From assembly GCA_001464385.1 (NCBI GenBank), contig LNFB01000097.1, positions 1 to 33,309 of the forward strand: DNA of 33,309 nt, given 5' to 3'. Shown here in pieces: positions 1 to 7,379 of the stretch. Every line of letters begins with the position of its first letter. Positions within the stretch are counted from its first letter, which is position 1. The stretch comes from Deltaproteobacteria bacterium Ga0077550 (GTDB taxonomy: Bacteria > Myxococcota_A > Polyangia > Nannocystales > Nannocystaceae). The notes beneath the pieces were generated by a model, which saw only the letters and a list, made by a program, of their open reading frames with translations, ran no database searches and had not been told where the DNA came from. The translations under genes were made by a program, and so were the position numbers.

Positions 1-426
1 CTCGATGTCCAAGGTCATGGCCTCGGTGTTGCCGTTGTCCCACGAGTCGTAGTTCGCGTAGCCGCTCCCGTCGAGCCAGTCGCATTCGATCTCGTAATTG
101 TTGGGCGTGCGCGTGACCGCGAGCCCCGACGCGACGCTCGGCGCCTCGTCTGAACTGCAGGCCCCATAGCCGCCGTTCTGGACGCAGGCCACGAACTCCT
201 CGGTGTCGGTGACCCAACGTCCCAGCCGCACCGCGTCGAGGATCAGGGCGCGCTCGGAGGGGAGGCAGTTGTCGAACGACGCGTTGCCGAAGATCCGGAG
301 TTCTTCGTCGTCATTCTCCCCGGAGTCTTGGTTGGCGAGTTCGACATCGTCGCCTTCGGGGGCACAAGCGATGCAGATCACAAGCGTGCTGATGATCACG
401 TGGTGCTTCGAGGAGGGTCGTTGCAT
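1..426 (-). CDS. Putative secreted protein, C-terminus cut by window edge
   Basis: The reading frame starts with ATG at 426 and stays open for 142 codons to the left edge, so the C-terminus is missing. An AGGA Shine-Dalgarno-like stretch lies 9 nt upstream of the ATG. The N-terminus is a short export signal (residues 8-20 are hydrophobic) followed by Cys21. The residues before it (CIA-C) are not a good lipobox, so it may be either a lipoprotein or a cleaved secreted protein. After an acidic linker the chain has spaced cysteines (NCLPSE, ACVQNG, GACSSDE, EIECDW) and ends in a Tyr/Asp/Asn-rich stretch. I do not recognise a family. It resembles myxobacterial surface proteins in style. It is followed 121 bases later by another exported protein gene on the same strand. 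Confidence 0.6.
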   Translation of the reverse strand, partial: MQRPSSKHHVIISTLVICIACAPEGDDVELANQDSGENDDEELRIFGNASFDNCLPSERALILDAVRLGRWVTDTEEFVACVQNGGYGACSSDEAPSVASGLAVTRTPNNYEIECDWLDGSGYANYDSWDNGNTEAMTLDIE

Positions 427-547
427 GGCGCGAGTTCCTGCAACGGCGGGTCCGGGGTCCTCGCGGGTGATCTCCTGCAGTTGTGTTCCTCGGGCGACGG
501 CGCGCGGGCCGTGTCCCATGAGACGTCCCCGGGGGCGCGCCGACGCA

Positions 548-2233
548 CTAGCGCGGCGGCGTTGGATCCTCGGGCCGATGGTTGCACGTCGGTGCCCCCA
601 CATCGGCGCCGAGGGCCGCGAGCACGCGCGTGAGCGCGCGACCTGAAGCTGCGTCCCCGTGGAGGAACACCGCGACGCCGAGCTCGCCGCGCCCTTGCAC
701 GCGCGCCTGCACGAGCTGGGCGGTCCCGGCGTCCGCGGCGGGCAGCGCGTCGAGGCGTGCCTGGACGGCGGCGGGATCGACCCCCGCGACGAGCGGGATC
801 CACCCCCGCAGGCAGCCGCGCCCCAGCGGGACCGGATCGGCCCACTCGAACACGCGCCGAGCGATCGTCTCGGGGTCGGGGAGTTGCTCGGGCGCGGTGA
901 GGGTGGTGCCGGTATGCAGCAGGGTCGCCTCGCCCTGGATCGACGCGCCGACGACCCAGAGATCGTCGGGGCCGTGCGCGACGATCCCGGCGGCGGGCAC
1001 CGGCGTGGGCAGCCACGCGACGACCTCGCCGCGCACCCGCAGCAGCGCGGCGGTCCGGGTGGAATCGCGGTCGCCGGCCGCGGGATCCTCGGCCACGTCG
1101 CAGACGAGGTACGCGTCGCCGCGGGGATCGACCGCCGCCGCGGCGATCCCCGAGACGCACGGGACCGTCAGCCTCCGCCAGCGTTCGCCGTCGAATCGGG
1201 CGACCCAGGCCGCCGTGCCCTCGGTCGCGCGACCGAACAGCCACGCGTCGTCGTCGGCGCGCACCTGCACGACCATCGTGTCGAAGGGATCGGGCCCAGC
1301 GTCCGGCAGGGGGACGCGACGGATCGTGCCGTCGATCCCGTGGTGGATCATGACCACGCGCGAGTGCTCGGTGTCCGGGTCCTTCGCGACCGCGGCGACG
1401 ATCGATCCGGTGGAGAGCGACGCGAACGCTCGCACGTCCTCGCCGCCGAACGCGGGCGCCCGTGGCCGACCGCGCAGGACCACGAGCCGCTTCTGCGCGG
1501 CGATGATCTTGCCGACGCGGCGCTGCTCGGCGTCGGTCGGCCCGCCGCTGTCGTCGAAGGCCCTGTAGCGCGGCGCGAACGATCGCAGCGCGAGCACCGA
1601 TCCGTCCCGCCACGGCCCGAACGACTGCGGTGCCCAGTCGAACGCCGCCTGCCGCGTCGCGACCGGCGTCCACCGGGCCTGCACTCGGCGGTAGACCTGC
1701 TGCGCCAGATCCGACCCGCGACCCGCCCAGCCCGGCATGACCACGAGGTAGGCGCCCTCGGGCCAGGTGCCGCCCATCGACGTCGCGTGCCACCCGTACG
1801 ACTCGACCGAGAAGTTGTCGTACTCGGAGCCGCTCGTCGCGATGCCACGCGTCCACGTGGGATCGACCTCGAGGGTCCCGTCGCGGTGGAGCCGCGTGAC
1901 CCACGGCCCGCTCACCGCGAACGCCTGACCGTCGTGGGTCTCGAACAGGCGCATGTCGCCGGCGAACTGCGTCGCCACCACGTCGAACTCGGGCGCGTCG
2001 GAGGCCGCCGCGATCCCGGCCAGCGATTCGGGGGCCGGCGCGGAGGCCGACGCGGGCACCGTCGCCCGCGCTTCGTCCACGGTCGCAGGACCAGCCGCCG
2101 TGGGCGCCGCGGCGCCGGGCTCGACGGGCGCGGCGTCGAGGGCATCGCACCCCAGGCACCCGACGGCGAGGATGCCGAGGCCGCGCCGAACGAGGACGGG
2201 CACGACGGCGGAGCTTCGGCAGGCGCGTCGCAT
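548..2233 (-). CDS. Putative lipoprotein with propeller-like repeats, unknown function
   Basis: A 561-residue protein. Residues 1-25 form a signal peptide with an Arg-rich start, and AVG-Cys26 is a fair lipobox. A linker rich in Ala and Pro (about 30-75) leads into a large body. Several segments have the look of beta-propeller blades, with motifs such as DDAWLFGRA, ARFDGERWRRL, DPRGDAYLVCD and PDDLWVVGAS. These resemble the 'D-D-x-W-x-x-G ... DG-x-x-W' repeats common in myxobacterial surface proteins. No catalytic motif was recognised. ATG at 2233 is the natural start: it precedes the signal peptide, and a TAGCCT hexamer ends 6 nt upstream, which suggests a leaderless transcript. It is transcribed divergently from the VCBS-repeat gene at 2330. 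The assignment as an exported lipoprotein is fairly secure; the propeller fold is inference. Confidence 0.75.
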   Translation of the reverse strand: MRRACRSSAVVPVLVRRGLGILAVGCLGCDALDAAPVEPGAAAPTAAGPATVDEARATVPASASAPAPESLAGIAAASDAPEFDVVATQFAGDMRLFETHDGQAFAVSGPWVTRLHRDGTLEVDPTWTRGIATSGSEYDNFSVESYGWHATSMGGTWPEGAYLVVMPGWAGRGSDLAQQVYRRVQARWTPVATRQAAFDWAPQSFGPWRDGSVLALRSFAPRYRAFDDSGGPTDAEQRRVGKIIAAQKRLVVLRGRPRAPAFGGEDVRAFASLSTGSIVAAVAKDPDTEHSRVVMIHHGIDGTIRRVPLPDAGPDPFDTMVVQVRADDDAWLFGRATEGTAAWVARFDGERWRRLTVPCVSGIAAAAVDPRGDAYLVCDVAEDPAAGDRDSTRTAALLRVRGEVVAWLPTPVPAAGIVAHGPDDLWVVGASIQGEATLLHTGTTLTAPEQLPDPETIARRVFEWADPVPLGRGCLRGWIPLVAGVDPAAVQARLDALPAADAGTAQLVQARVQGRGELGVAVFLHGDAASGRALTRVLAALGADVGAPTCNHRPEDPTPPR

Positions 2234-2239
2234 CGGCGA

Positions 2240-2245
2240 AGGCTA
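2240..2245 (-). promoter_or_regulatory. Candidate -10 (TAGCCT) for leaderless gene 548-2233
   Basis: On the minus strand the bases GCTAGCCT are followed by exactly 6 nt and then the ATG at 2233. A start site about 6-7 nt after the hexamer would put the first transcribed base at or next to the start codon. No convincing -35 is seen. The same arrangement recurs at other starts in this window. Confidence 0.4.
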
Positions 2246-2290
2246 GCGACGTTCGCCGGTCCGTGGGCATTCCCGCGGTGCACTTGACGT

Positions 2291-2311
2291 GATCGGCCGA
2301 CCGCGCCGATC
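2291..2311. repeat. Inverted repeat in divergent intergenic region
   Basis: GATCGGC, a 7-base spacer, then GCCGATC: a perfect 7-bp inverted repeat. It lies between the divergent genes at 2233 (minus) and 2330 (plus), just after a TTGACG that could serve as a -35 (2284-2289). It could be an operator for a dimeric regulator, but short GC-rich dyads arise easily by chance at this composition. Confidence 0.25.
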
Positions 2312-2329
2312 GTAGTGGTGGGGGTTCGC

Positions 2330-3997
2330 ATGGACAATCGATGGATGGGGGCTGCGATCGCGCTGGCGATGGGCGCGTGCGGTGGGGATGATCCGGCTGC
2401 GACCGCAGGCCCGAACACGACACAGGACTCGACCGCGGCGACGGACGTCACCGCCACCAGTGACGGATCGAGCGGCGCGGGCCCCCTGCCGACCGATGGC
2501 ACGGGTCCGACGGCGACGGGCCCCGACTCGAGCGGCCCGGGCCCGCTGTTCGATCTCGGACCCACGCCCGACGTCCCCGGCGTCGACACGGTCGAGCCGC
2601 CGACCTGCTTCGTGGTCGACGACATGGACGCCGTCGGCGACTGCTCGCAGTCGGCCCCCGCGGACAGCTTCGAGCCCGAGGTGCAGTGGGCGTGGCCGGG
2701 CGAGAACGGCGACATCTACTCGGTGGTGACACCGTTGGTCGCCAACCTCACCGACGACGACGCGAACGGTTCGATCGATCTCTGCGACATCCCCGACGTC
2801 GTCGCCGTCGCATACGCCAACCTGTTCGGTGGTGGCGCTCACATCTATGTGCTCGACGGCGCCACCGGGGTCGCGCACTTCCACATCGACACGTTGGTCG
2901 ACCCGACGGTGTGCCCCGCGCTCGGGGACATCGACGACGATGGTCTACCCGAGATCGTGACCGCGACGCAGGCCGGGAACATCGTCGCCTTCGAGCACGA
3001 CGGGGCGCTCAAGTGGCAGAGCGCCGTGCCGTGGACGACCTTCTACATCGCCGCGATCGCGCTCGCGGATCTCGACGCCGACGGCGACGTCGAGATCATC
3101 GCGGGCGAGTCGATCTACGACCACGAGGGCGCGCTGGTCACCACCGTCGGCATCGCGCCGCAGTACAGCGCGACCACGGCGGCCGACCTCGACGACGACG
3201 GCGACCTCGAGATCATCCTCGGCCACGCGGCCTACCACCACGACGGCACGCTGCTGTGGGACAGCGGCATCGGGCCCGGCTTCCCGCAGGTCGCGAACTT
3301 CGACGGCGATCCCCAGCCCGAGATCCTCGTGACCAACAACGCCGGCCTCGCGATGCTCGAGCACGACGGCGACATCGTGTACCAGGGCCTCACGCCGACG
3401 GGCGACTCCGCCGGAGGCCTGGGCTGGTACCGCCCCGCCACCATCCACGACTTCGACGGCGACGGCGAGGCCGAGTTCGCGATGAGCTCGGCGAACAACT
3501 ACACCGTGTACGAGGGCGACGGCACCATCGTGTGGTCGTCACCCGTGTCCGATCTGAGCGGCGTCGCGGCCGGCACCGCCTTCGACTTCCTCGGCGACGG
3601 CAAGGCCGAGGCGATGTACGCCGACGAGAACGATCTGTTCGTCTTCGACGACGCGGGCCTCGTGCTGCTGCAGATCCCGCGCACGAGTCCCACCGGCACC
3701 GAGTACCCGGTGGTCGCCGACGTCGACAACGACGGCTCGGCCGAGATCATCGTGGTCTCCAGCGATCCGATCAACGGCGGGATGGCGTCGCCGCCGGTCC
3801 AGGTGATCCGCGACGTGCAGGAGCGGTGGATCCAGGCCCGTCGGATCTGGAACCAGCACGCGTACCACGTCACCAACGTCCGCGAGGACGGCACCATCCC
3901 GCAGAACGCGAAGAAGTCGTGGGAGCTGCTCAACACGTTCCGCACCAACGCGCAGATCGAGGGCGGCGGCGTGTGCATGCCCCAGCCCGAGGGGTGA
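2330..3997 (+). CDS. FG-GAP/VCBS repeat lipoprotein
   Basis: A 555-residue exported protein. A short signal peptide ends at MGA-Cys17, followed by a Thr/Ser/Gly/Pro-rich linker to about residue 90. The body carries at least seven FG-GAP/VCBS-type units, each with a calcium-loop-like acidic motif followed by a hydrophobic strand: DIDDDGLPEIV, DLDADGDVEII, DLDDDGDLEII, NFDGDPQPEIL, DFDGDGEAEFA, DFLGDGKAEAM, DVDNDGSAEII. In this family such repeats form a seven-bladed, calcium-binding propeller that acts in surface recognition. After the propeller comes a distinct tail with RRIWNQHAYHVTNV and a nearby FRTN. ATG 2330 is preferred because it gives a compact signal peptide and follows a GGTGGGGG stretch; GTG 2315 is an in-frame alternative. 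Ligand unknown. Confidence 0.85.
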   Translation: MDNRWMGAAIALAMGACGGDDPAATAGPNTTQDSTAATDVTATSDGSSGAGPLPTDGTGPTATGPDSSGPGPLFDLGPTPDVPGVDTVEPPTCFVVDDMDAVGDCSQSAPADSFEPEVQWAWPGENGDIYSVVTPLVANLTDDDANGSIDLCDIPDVVAVAYANLFGGGAHIYVLDGATGVAHFHIDTLVDPTVCPALGDIDDDGLPEIVTATQAGNIVAFEHDGALKWQSAVPWTTFYIAAIALADLDADGDVEIIAGESIYDHEGALVTTVGIAPQYSATTAADLDDDGDLEIILGHAAYHHDGTLLWDSGIGPGFPQVANFDGDPQPEILVTNNAGLAMLEHDGDIVYQGLTPTGDSAGGLGWYRPATIHDFDGDGEAEFAMSSANNYTVYEGDGTIVWSSPVSDLSGVAAGTAFDFLGDGKAEAMYADENDLFVFDDAGLVLLQIPRTSPTGTEYPVVADVDNDGSAEIIVVSSDPINGGMASPPVQVIRDVQERWIQARRIWNQHAYHVTNVREDGTIPQNAKKSWELLNTFRTNAQIEGGGVCMPQPEG

Positions 3998-4056
3998 ACG
4001 CGCCGGCCCCGACGTGTTCCTCGACGACGGCGTGCCCGCGGTCCACGCGTGACGCC

Positions 4057-5439
4057 TCACCCGCACGTCGGTCGCGGATCCGGGCAGGTCGGCGCGCTCG
4101 GCAGCGTCGCGTCGCACCCCTGGAGATCCTCGAACGTGTTGCTCGCCGCGAAGTCGAGGTCGTCGCCGTCGCCGGTGTAGCCGAGGACGAAGCCGTGGCC
4201 GGCGCCGTGGGCGACGACGGAGTCGCGGACGAACATCGAGGTCGGGGGTTGCGAGAGGATCACGGCGCCGTCGTACCCGGTGACGTCGGTGCAGCTCACC
4301 AACACGCAGCCACAGTCGGCGCCGGTGTACTCGAGGCGCACGTGGGCGAGCGAGGTCATGGGGTCGACGATGCCGCCGAACCACACGCCCACCCAGTCGC
4401 CGGGCGCAGGCGTGTCCGCGGCCGAGGTGAAGGTGATGGGCGCGGCGGCGGTGCCCTCGGCGACGAGGCGGCCGGTGGCCGCGAACGCGCCGCTGCGGTG
4501 CTCGACCCGGAGCTGCGTGCCCGGGTGGAAGCGCATCGTGACGCCCGGCTCGATCATCAGGGTGACGGGCGTCGCGGTGTCATCCCCCGCGCCGATGCTG
4601 AGGCGATCGACCGCGCTCGTGCCGATGCGATAGGGCACGCCGAGCTCGCGGAGCGTCGCGTCCTCGGAGAGGGCGAGCGCGGGCCGCACGAGGATCTCGT
4701 CGACCTGATTGCCGGTGTAGTCGCCGTCGGGGAGCGACCCCATCGCGTGCTCGTCGATCTCGAGGGGGAACGGGTGCAGCGCGCTCCCCGAGCCCGTGAT
4801 CGTCAGCGCGTCGGAGCCCTCGACGAAGCCGGCGCGACGGGACATCGCGACGCCGGCACCGAGCGAGCCCTCGATCACGACGTGGTCCACGAAGAGTCCC
4901 CGCGCGGTCGCGGTGCCGTCGCCCTCGGCGACCACGGTCGCGCCGCGCCCGTCGACACCACCGCCGCCGGTCATCGTGACGTGGGCGAGGCGTGCGACGC
5001 CGGGGCTGTGCACGAGGAGGTGACCCCAGCGCGCGCCGCCCTGGCCCTCGAAGGTGATCGGTTGCTCGGCGTTGCCCTCCGCCAGCAGCGTGCCGGTGTT
5101 CGGCGTGCCCGGGAATGCCACGCTGATGCCCGTGCCCTCCGCGAAGCGCACCACCGAGCACGGCTCGATCTCGAGGGTCGCGCCGTCGCGGACCGCGATC
5201 GAGCTCATCACGACGTGCGGTCCGTCCTCGGCGCGCCAGATCTGGTGGCCGACGATCTCGTCGCCGTGGAACGTGGGGCCGGCGGTCGTGGTCGGGCACG
5301 CGGGCTCGGCGATGCCGGTCGACTCCGACTCGGCGTCCGAGCTGTCGCCCGCGGTGGTGTCGGGGTCGTCTTCGGGCGCCGGCGTGCATGCCACGGCCAT
5401 CGCGCCCACGAATGCGAGGGGTACGAAACGAGCGGTCAT
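4057..5439 (-). CDS. Parallel beta-helix type lipoprotein
   Basis: A 460-residue exported protein with signal peptide and lipobox AVA-Cys18, then an acidic Asp/Ser/Glu linker (about 20-45). The body has repeated short strands with the pattern of right-handed parallel beta-helix proteins: GATLEIEPCSVVRFAEG, GTLLAEGNAEQPITFEG, GVTMRFHPGTQLRVE, GRLVAEGTAAAPITFTS and ARLAHVTMTG. The two halves repeat the order 'barrier value, low-weight start, IEPG-x-x-x-RF, L-x-A-E-G-x-A-x-x-PITF', so the protein looks internally duplicated. In known families this fold binds or cleaves polysaccharides, but no lyase or hydrolase active site is evident. A purine-rich AGAAGAGA lies upstream of the ATG. It follows gene 5515-6891 on the same strand after 75 bases, so the two may be co-transcribed. 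Confidence 0.75.
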   Translation of the reverse strand: MTARFVPLAFVGAMAVACTPAPEDDPDTTAGDSSDAESESTGIAEPACPTTTAGPTFHGDEIVGHQIWRAEDGPHVVMSSIAVRDGATLEIEPCSVVRFAEGTGISVAFPGTPNTGTLLAEGNAEQPITFEGQGGARWGHLLVHSPGVARLAHVTMTGGGGVDGRGATVVAEGDGTATARGLFVDHVVIEGSLGAGVAMSRRAGFVEGSDALTITGSGSALHPFPLEIDEHAMGSLPDGDYTGNQVDEILVRPALALSEDATLRELGVPYRIGTSAVDRLSIGAGDDTATPVTLMIEPGVTMRFHPGTQLRVEHRSGAFAATGRLVAEGTAAAPITFTSAADTPAPGDWVGVWFGGIVDPMTSLAHVRLEYTGADCGCVLVSCTDVTGYDGAVILSQPPTSMFVRDSVVAHGAGHGFVLGYTGDGDDLDFAASNTFEDLQGCDATLPSAPTCPDPRPTCG

Positions 5440-5514
5440 TGGATTGTCTCTTCTATGGTTGGGGTCAGGCGGGACCCGAGCGACATGCCCGGGCGAAGCG
5501 GGAGATCGAACGGG

Positions 5515-6891
5515 CTACAGCGCGTCCATCACGGCGACGCGGCTCCACGTCATGTCGGTGCCGGCGGCACAGTCGGGCATCGTCGGATCGGGGTTGCTCC
5601 ACCCGCCGCTGATGTCACGGGCCTGGTAGCCGACGCGCGGGTGACCGGTCGCGTCGAGGGCGAGCGACGGGCTGTGCAGGAACCACGCGCCGACGTTGCA
5701 GTTGGGCCACAGGAAGATCTCGTCGGGCGGCATCTCACCGCCGAACTCGACGCCGTCGAGCGTCCACGGCGAGTCGGCGTGCTCGCACGCGTCGGCGTCG
5801 CAGTGGGCGATCCCGATGTTGTAGTCGAAGGTGTAGACGAACCGCGGGTGGTCGTCCGCGTCGAGGGCGAGGTCGACCCCGGGTCCGATGTCATCGCCCG
5901 AGCTGAGGTACGTGCCCGTCCACGCCGCGGTGTCGCAGTCGGTGTCGCACGCCAGATACGTCACGTTGCGGACGCCCGCCTCGTCCTTGCCCAGCATGGT
6001 GATCCGCGGCGCGCCGGCCTTCGTGAGCGCGAGGGCGATCGCGGGGCGGATGTCGACCACGTCGAGGAGGCTCGAGAACGCCGGCGCCAGCGGGTTGCCG
6101 ATCCAGCGCTCGCCGTCCTCGCAGTCGGACTCGCACAGCACGTAGGCGCCGACATCCTCGTTGGCGGCGCCGTCGGTGCCGACGACGGTGGCGACCGTCG
6201 CGACGTGGGCGCGGCCCTGGGCGTCGAAGCGCAGGTGCGTCGACTGCCAGATCTGCTCGGCGACGAGGTGCGCGGTCCACTGCGTGGGATCGTGGCAGTC
6301 GGCGTCGCACGTGACGTAGTGGGTCTCGGGCGCGCCTTGGCCGATCCCGAGGTACGCGACGTACGTGTGCATCATGAACCGCGGACGTCCCTGGGGATCG
6401 AGGGCGAACGCCTCGCCGGTCACCTCGCGCTGGTTGTCGTGCTTCAGGATGTCGCTGACCGTCCACGCCGCCGGGTCGGTGCAGTCGCCGTCGCAGCTGG
6501 CGTAGTACACGTTGGCGAAGCTCGACAGCAGCACGTGTGGGCGGTCCTGGTCGTCGAGGGCGATCATCGCGTTGGCGACGGTGCCGTCGGTCTCGAGTCG
6601 GACGACCTCGACCTCGTCGCTGCCGCCGCAGTCCGGCCCGCAGTAGGCGTAGAACGCGTCGCCCCCCGCGTACGCGGGGTAGATCGCGTGCATGCCCCCG
6701 CTCGCGTCGAGCTCGATCGTCGGGGCGCTCGTGTTGTCGGGCTCGTCGGTGGGGAGGAAGAACGCGTCGGCGGTCAGCGGCGTGCTGCCCCCCGCACCAT
6801 CGCGCTGCTCGTCGTCGCACGCGACGAGCGCGGCCGCGAGGGTGGATGCGAGGGAAACGGAGATCAGATTGCGGATGTTTCCAAGCGTCAT
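5515..6891 (-). CDS. Lipoprotein with repeated Cys-x3-Cys propeller-like units
   Basis: A 458-residue exported protein. The signal peptide ends in LVA-Cys25, a good lipobox. The body repeats a unit of about 50-60 residues. Each unit carries a two-cysteine motif (CGPDC at 84-88, CDGDC at 133-137, CDADC at 195-199, CESDC at 253-257, CDTDC at 315-319, CDADAC at 364-369). In most units a Trp follows 6-7 residues later. Between these lie strands like ALDDQDRPHV, ALDPQGRPRF and ALDATGHPRV. This resembles BNR/sialidase-like propeller repeats, each apparently stapled by a disulfide. No catalytic residues are recognised. The frame extends upstream to 7116, but ATG 6891 is chosen because the signal peptide begins directly there. 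Sequence just upstream (GAACTCGCCATG) resembles the leader of the gene at 426. Confidence 0.78.
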   Translation of the reverse strand: MTLGNIRNLISVSLASTLAAALVACDDEQRDGAGGSTPLTADAFFLPTDEPDNTSAPTIELDASGGMHAIYPAYAGGDAFYAYCGPDCGGSDEVEVVRLETDGTVANAMIALDDQDRPHVLLSSFANVYYASCDGDCTDPAAWTVSDILKHDNQREVTGEAFALDPQGRPRFMMHTYVAYLGIGQGAPETHYVTCDADCHDPTQWTAHLVAEQIWQSTHLRFDAQGRAHVATVATVVGTDGAANEDVGAYVLCESDCEDGERWIGNPLAPAFSSLLDVVDIRPAIALALTKAGAPRITMLGKDEAGVRNVTYLACDTDCDTAAWTGTYLSSGDDIGPGVDLALDADDHPRFVYTFDYNIGIAHCDADACEHADSPWTLDGVEFGGEMPPDEIFLWPNCNVGAWFLHSPSLALDATGHPRVGYQARDISGGWSNPDPTMPDCAAGTDMTWSRVAVMDAL

Positions 6892-7030
6892 GGCGAGTTC
6901 TCGGATGGATGGTCGGAGCGTCGCGTGGCATCGCGGAACGACGGTGGCGAGGCCGTGAGATCGATCCAGCGCACACCGCTCGAACGCGGCGCAGATCGGT
7001 GACGGAACGGGGCGACGACTCCCACGCGGA

Positions 7031-7262
7031 TGGCGGAGCGTTGCGGCGACGGTCACACCGGTGCAGGGTCCGCCGGGCGCGACATCCGTCGGAGGCGCGA
7101 TCGTGACGGCCGTCACGCGCGCCGGGTGCGGCCGACGGCGCGGAGCTCCGCGCCAACGGCTAGCGCCACCGGCCCGGGGACCCGGTGCGCGTGTCCTACG
7201 AGCGCGCGGGGCAGCGCCACGAGGTCGATGCGGTCCTCGGCGAGGCGGCGCCCGGCGAGTAG
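7031..7262 (+). pseudogene. Possible decayed C-terminal PDZ-domain remnant
   Basis: This lies in the 488-base gap between 6891 and 7380, the only long gap in the window. Two plus-strand frames read consecutively give PDZ-like pieces. Codons from 7031 give ...GGAIVTAVTRAG; codons in the next frame from about 7116 give GAADGAELRANG, then an in-frame TAG at 7161, then PGDPVRVSYERAGQRHEV and a TAG at 7260. The order (carboxylate-loop strand, 'GAA-x-GAxL', 'PGDPVxVxxERxGxxxEV') matches the course of a PDZ domain of the HtrA/DegP kind. The frame change and internal stop argue that it is no longer functional. This is reading by eye; chance resemblance is possible. Confidence 0.35.
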
Positions 7263-7267
7263 CGATC

Positions 7268-7293
7268 GCGGTTGCGTAGTTCTACGCAACCGC
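7268..7293. promoter_or_regulatory. Perfect 12+12 bp palindrome, candidate operator
   Basis: GCGGTTGCGTAG and its exact reverse complement CTACGCAACCGC are separated by only TT. The site is about 87 bases upstream of the start of the heme/copper monooxygenase gene and 375 bases upstream of the divergent lipoprotein gene. The tiny spacer and lack of a T-run fit a dimeric regulator's operator better than a terminator. It is the longest perfect palindrome I noticed in the window. Confidence 0.5.
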
Positions 7294-7379
7294 CCCGGCA
7301 ACGCAGTCGCGAGCCCCCGAAGAATACCGAATTCGTCCGATTGGCGCCGATCTGGCGCGGTGCGACGCTGCTCGTCGTG

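Noticed and set aside
4030..4075. Terminator hairpin between convergent genes at 3997 and 4057
   Set aside because: Only a 4-bp stem (GTGA/TCAC) was found, too weak to call.
2686..7002. A 1438-codon open frame on the plus strand
   Set aside because: It runs antisense or out of frame to four genes with signal peptides and known repeats. Its translation is rich in Arg, Gly and Ala with no domain, as expected for shadow frames in GC-rich DNA.
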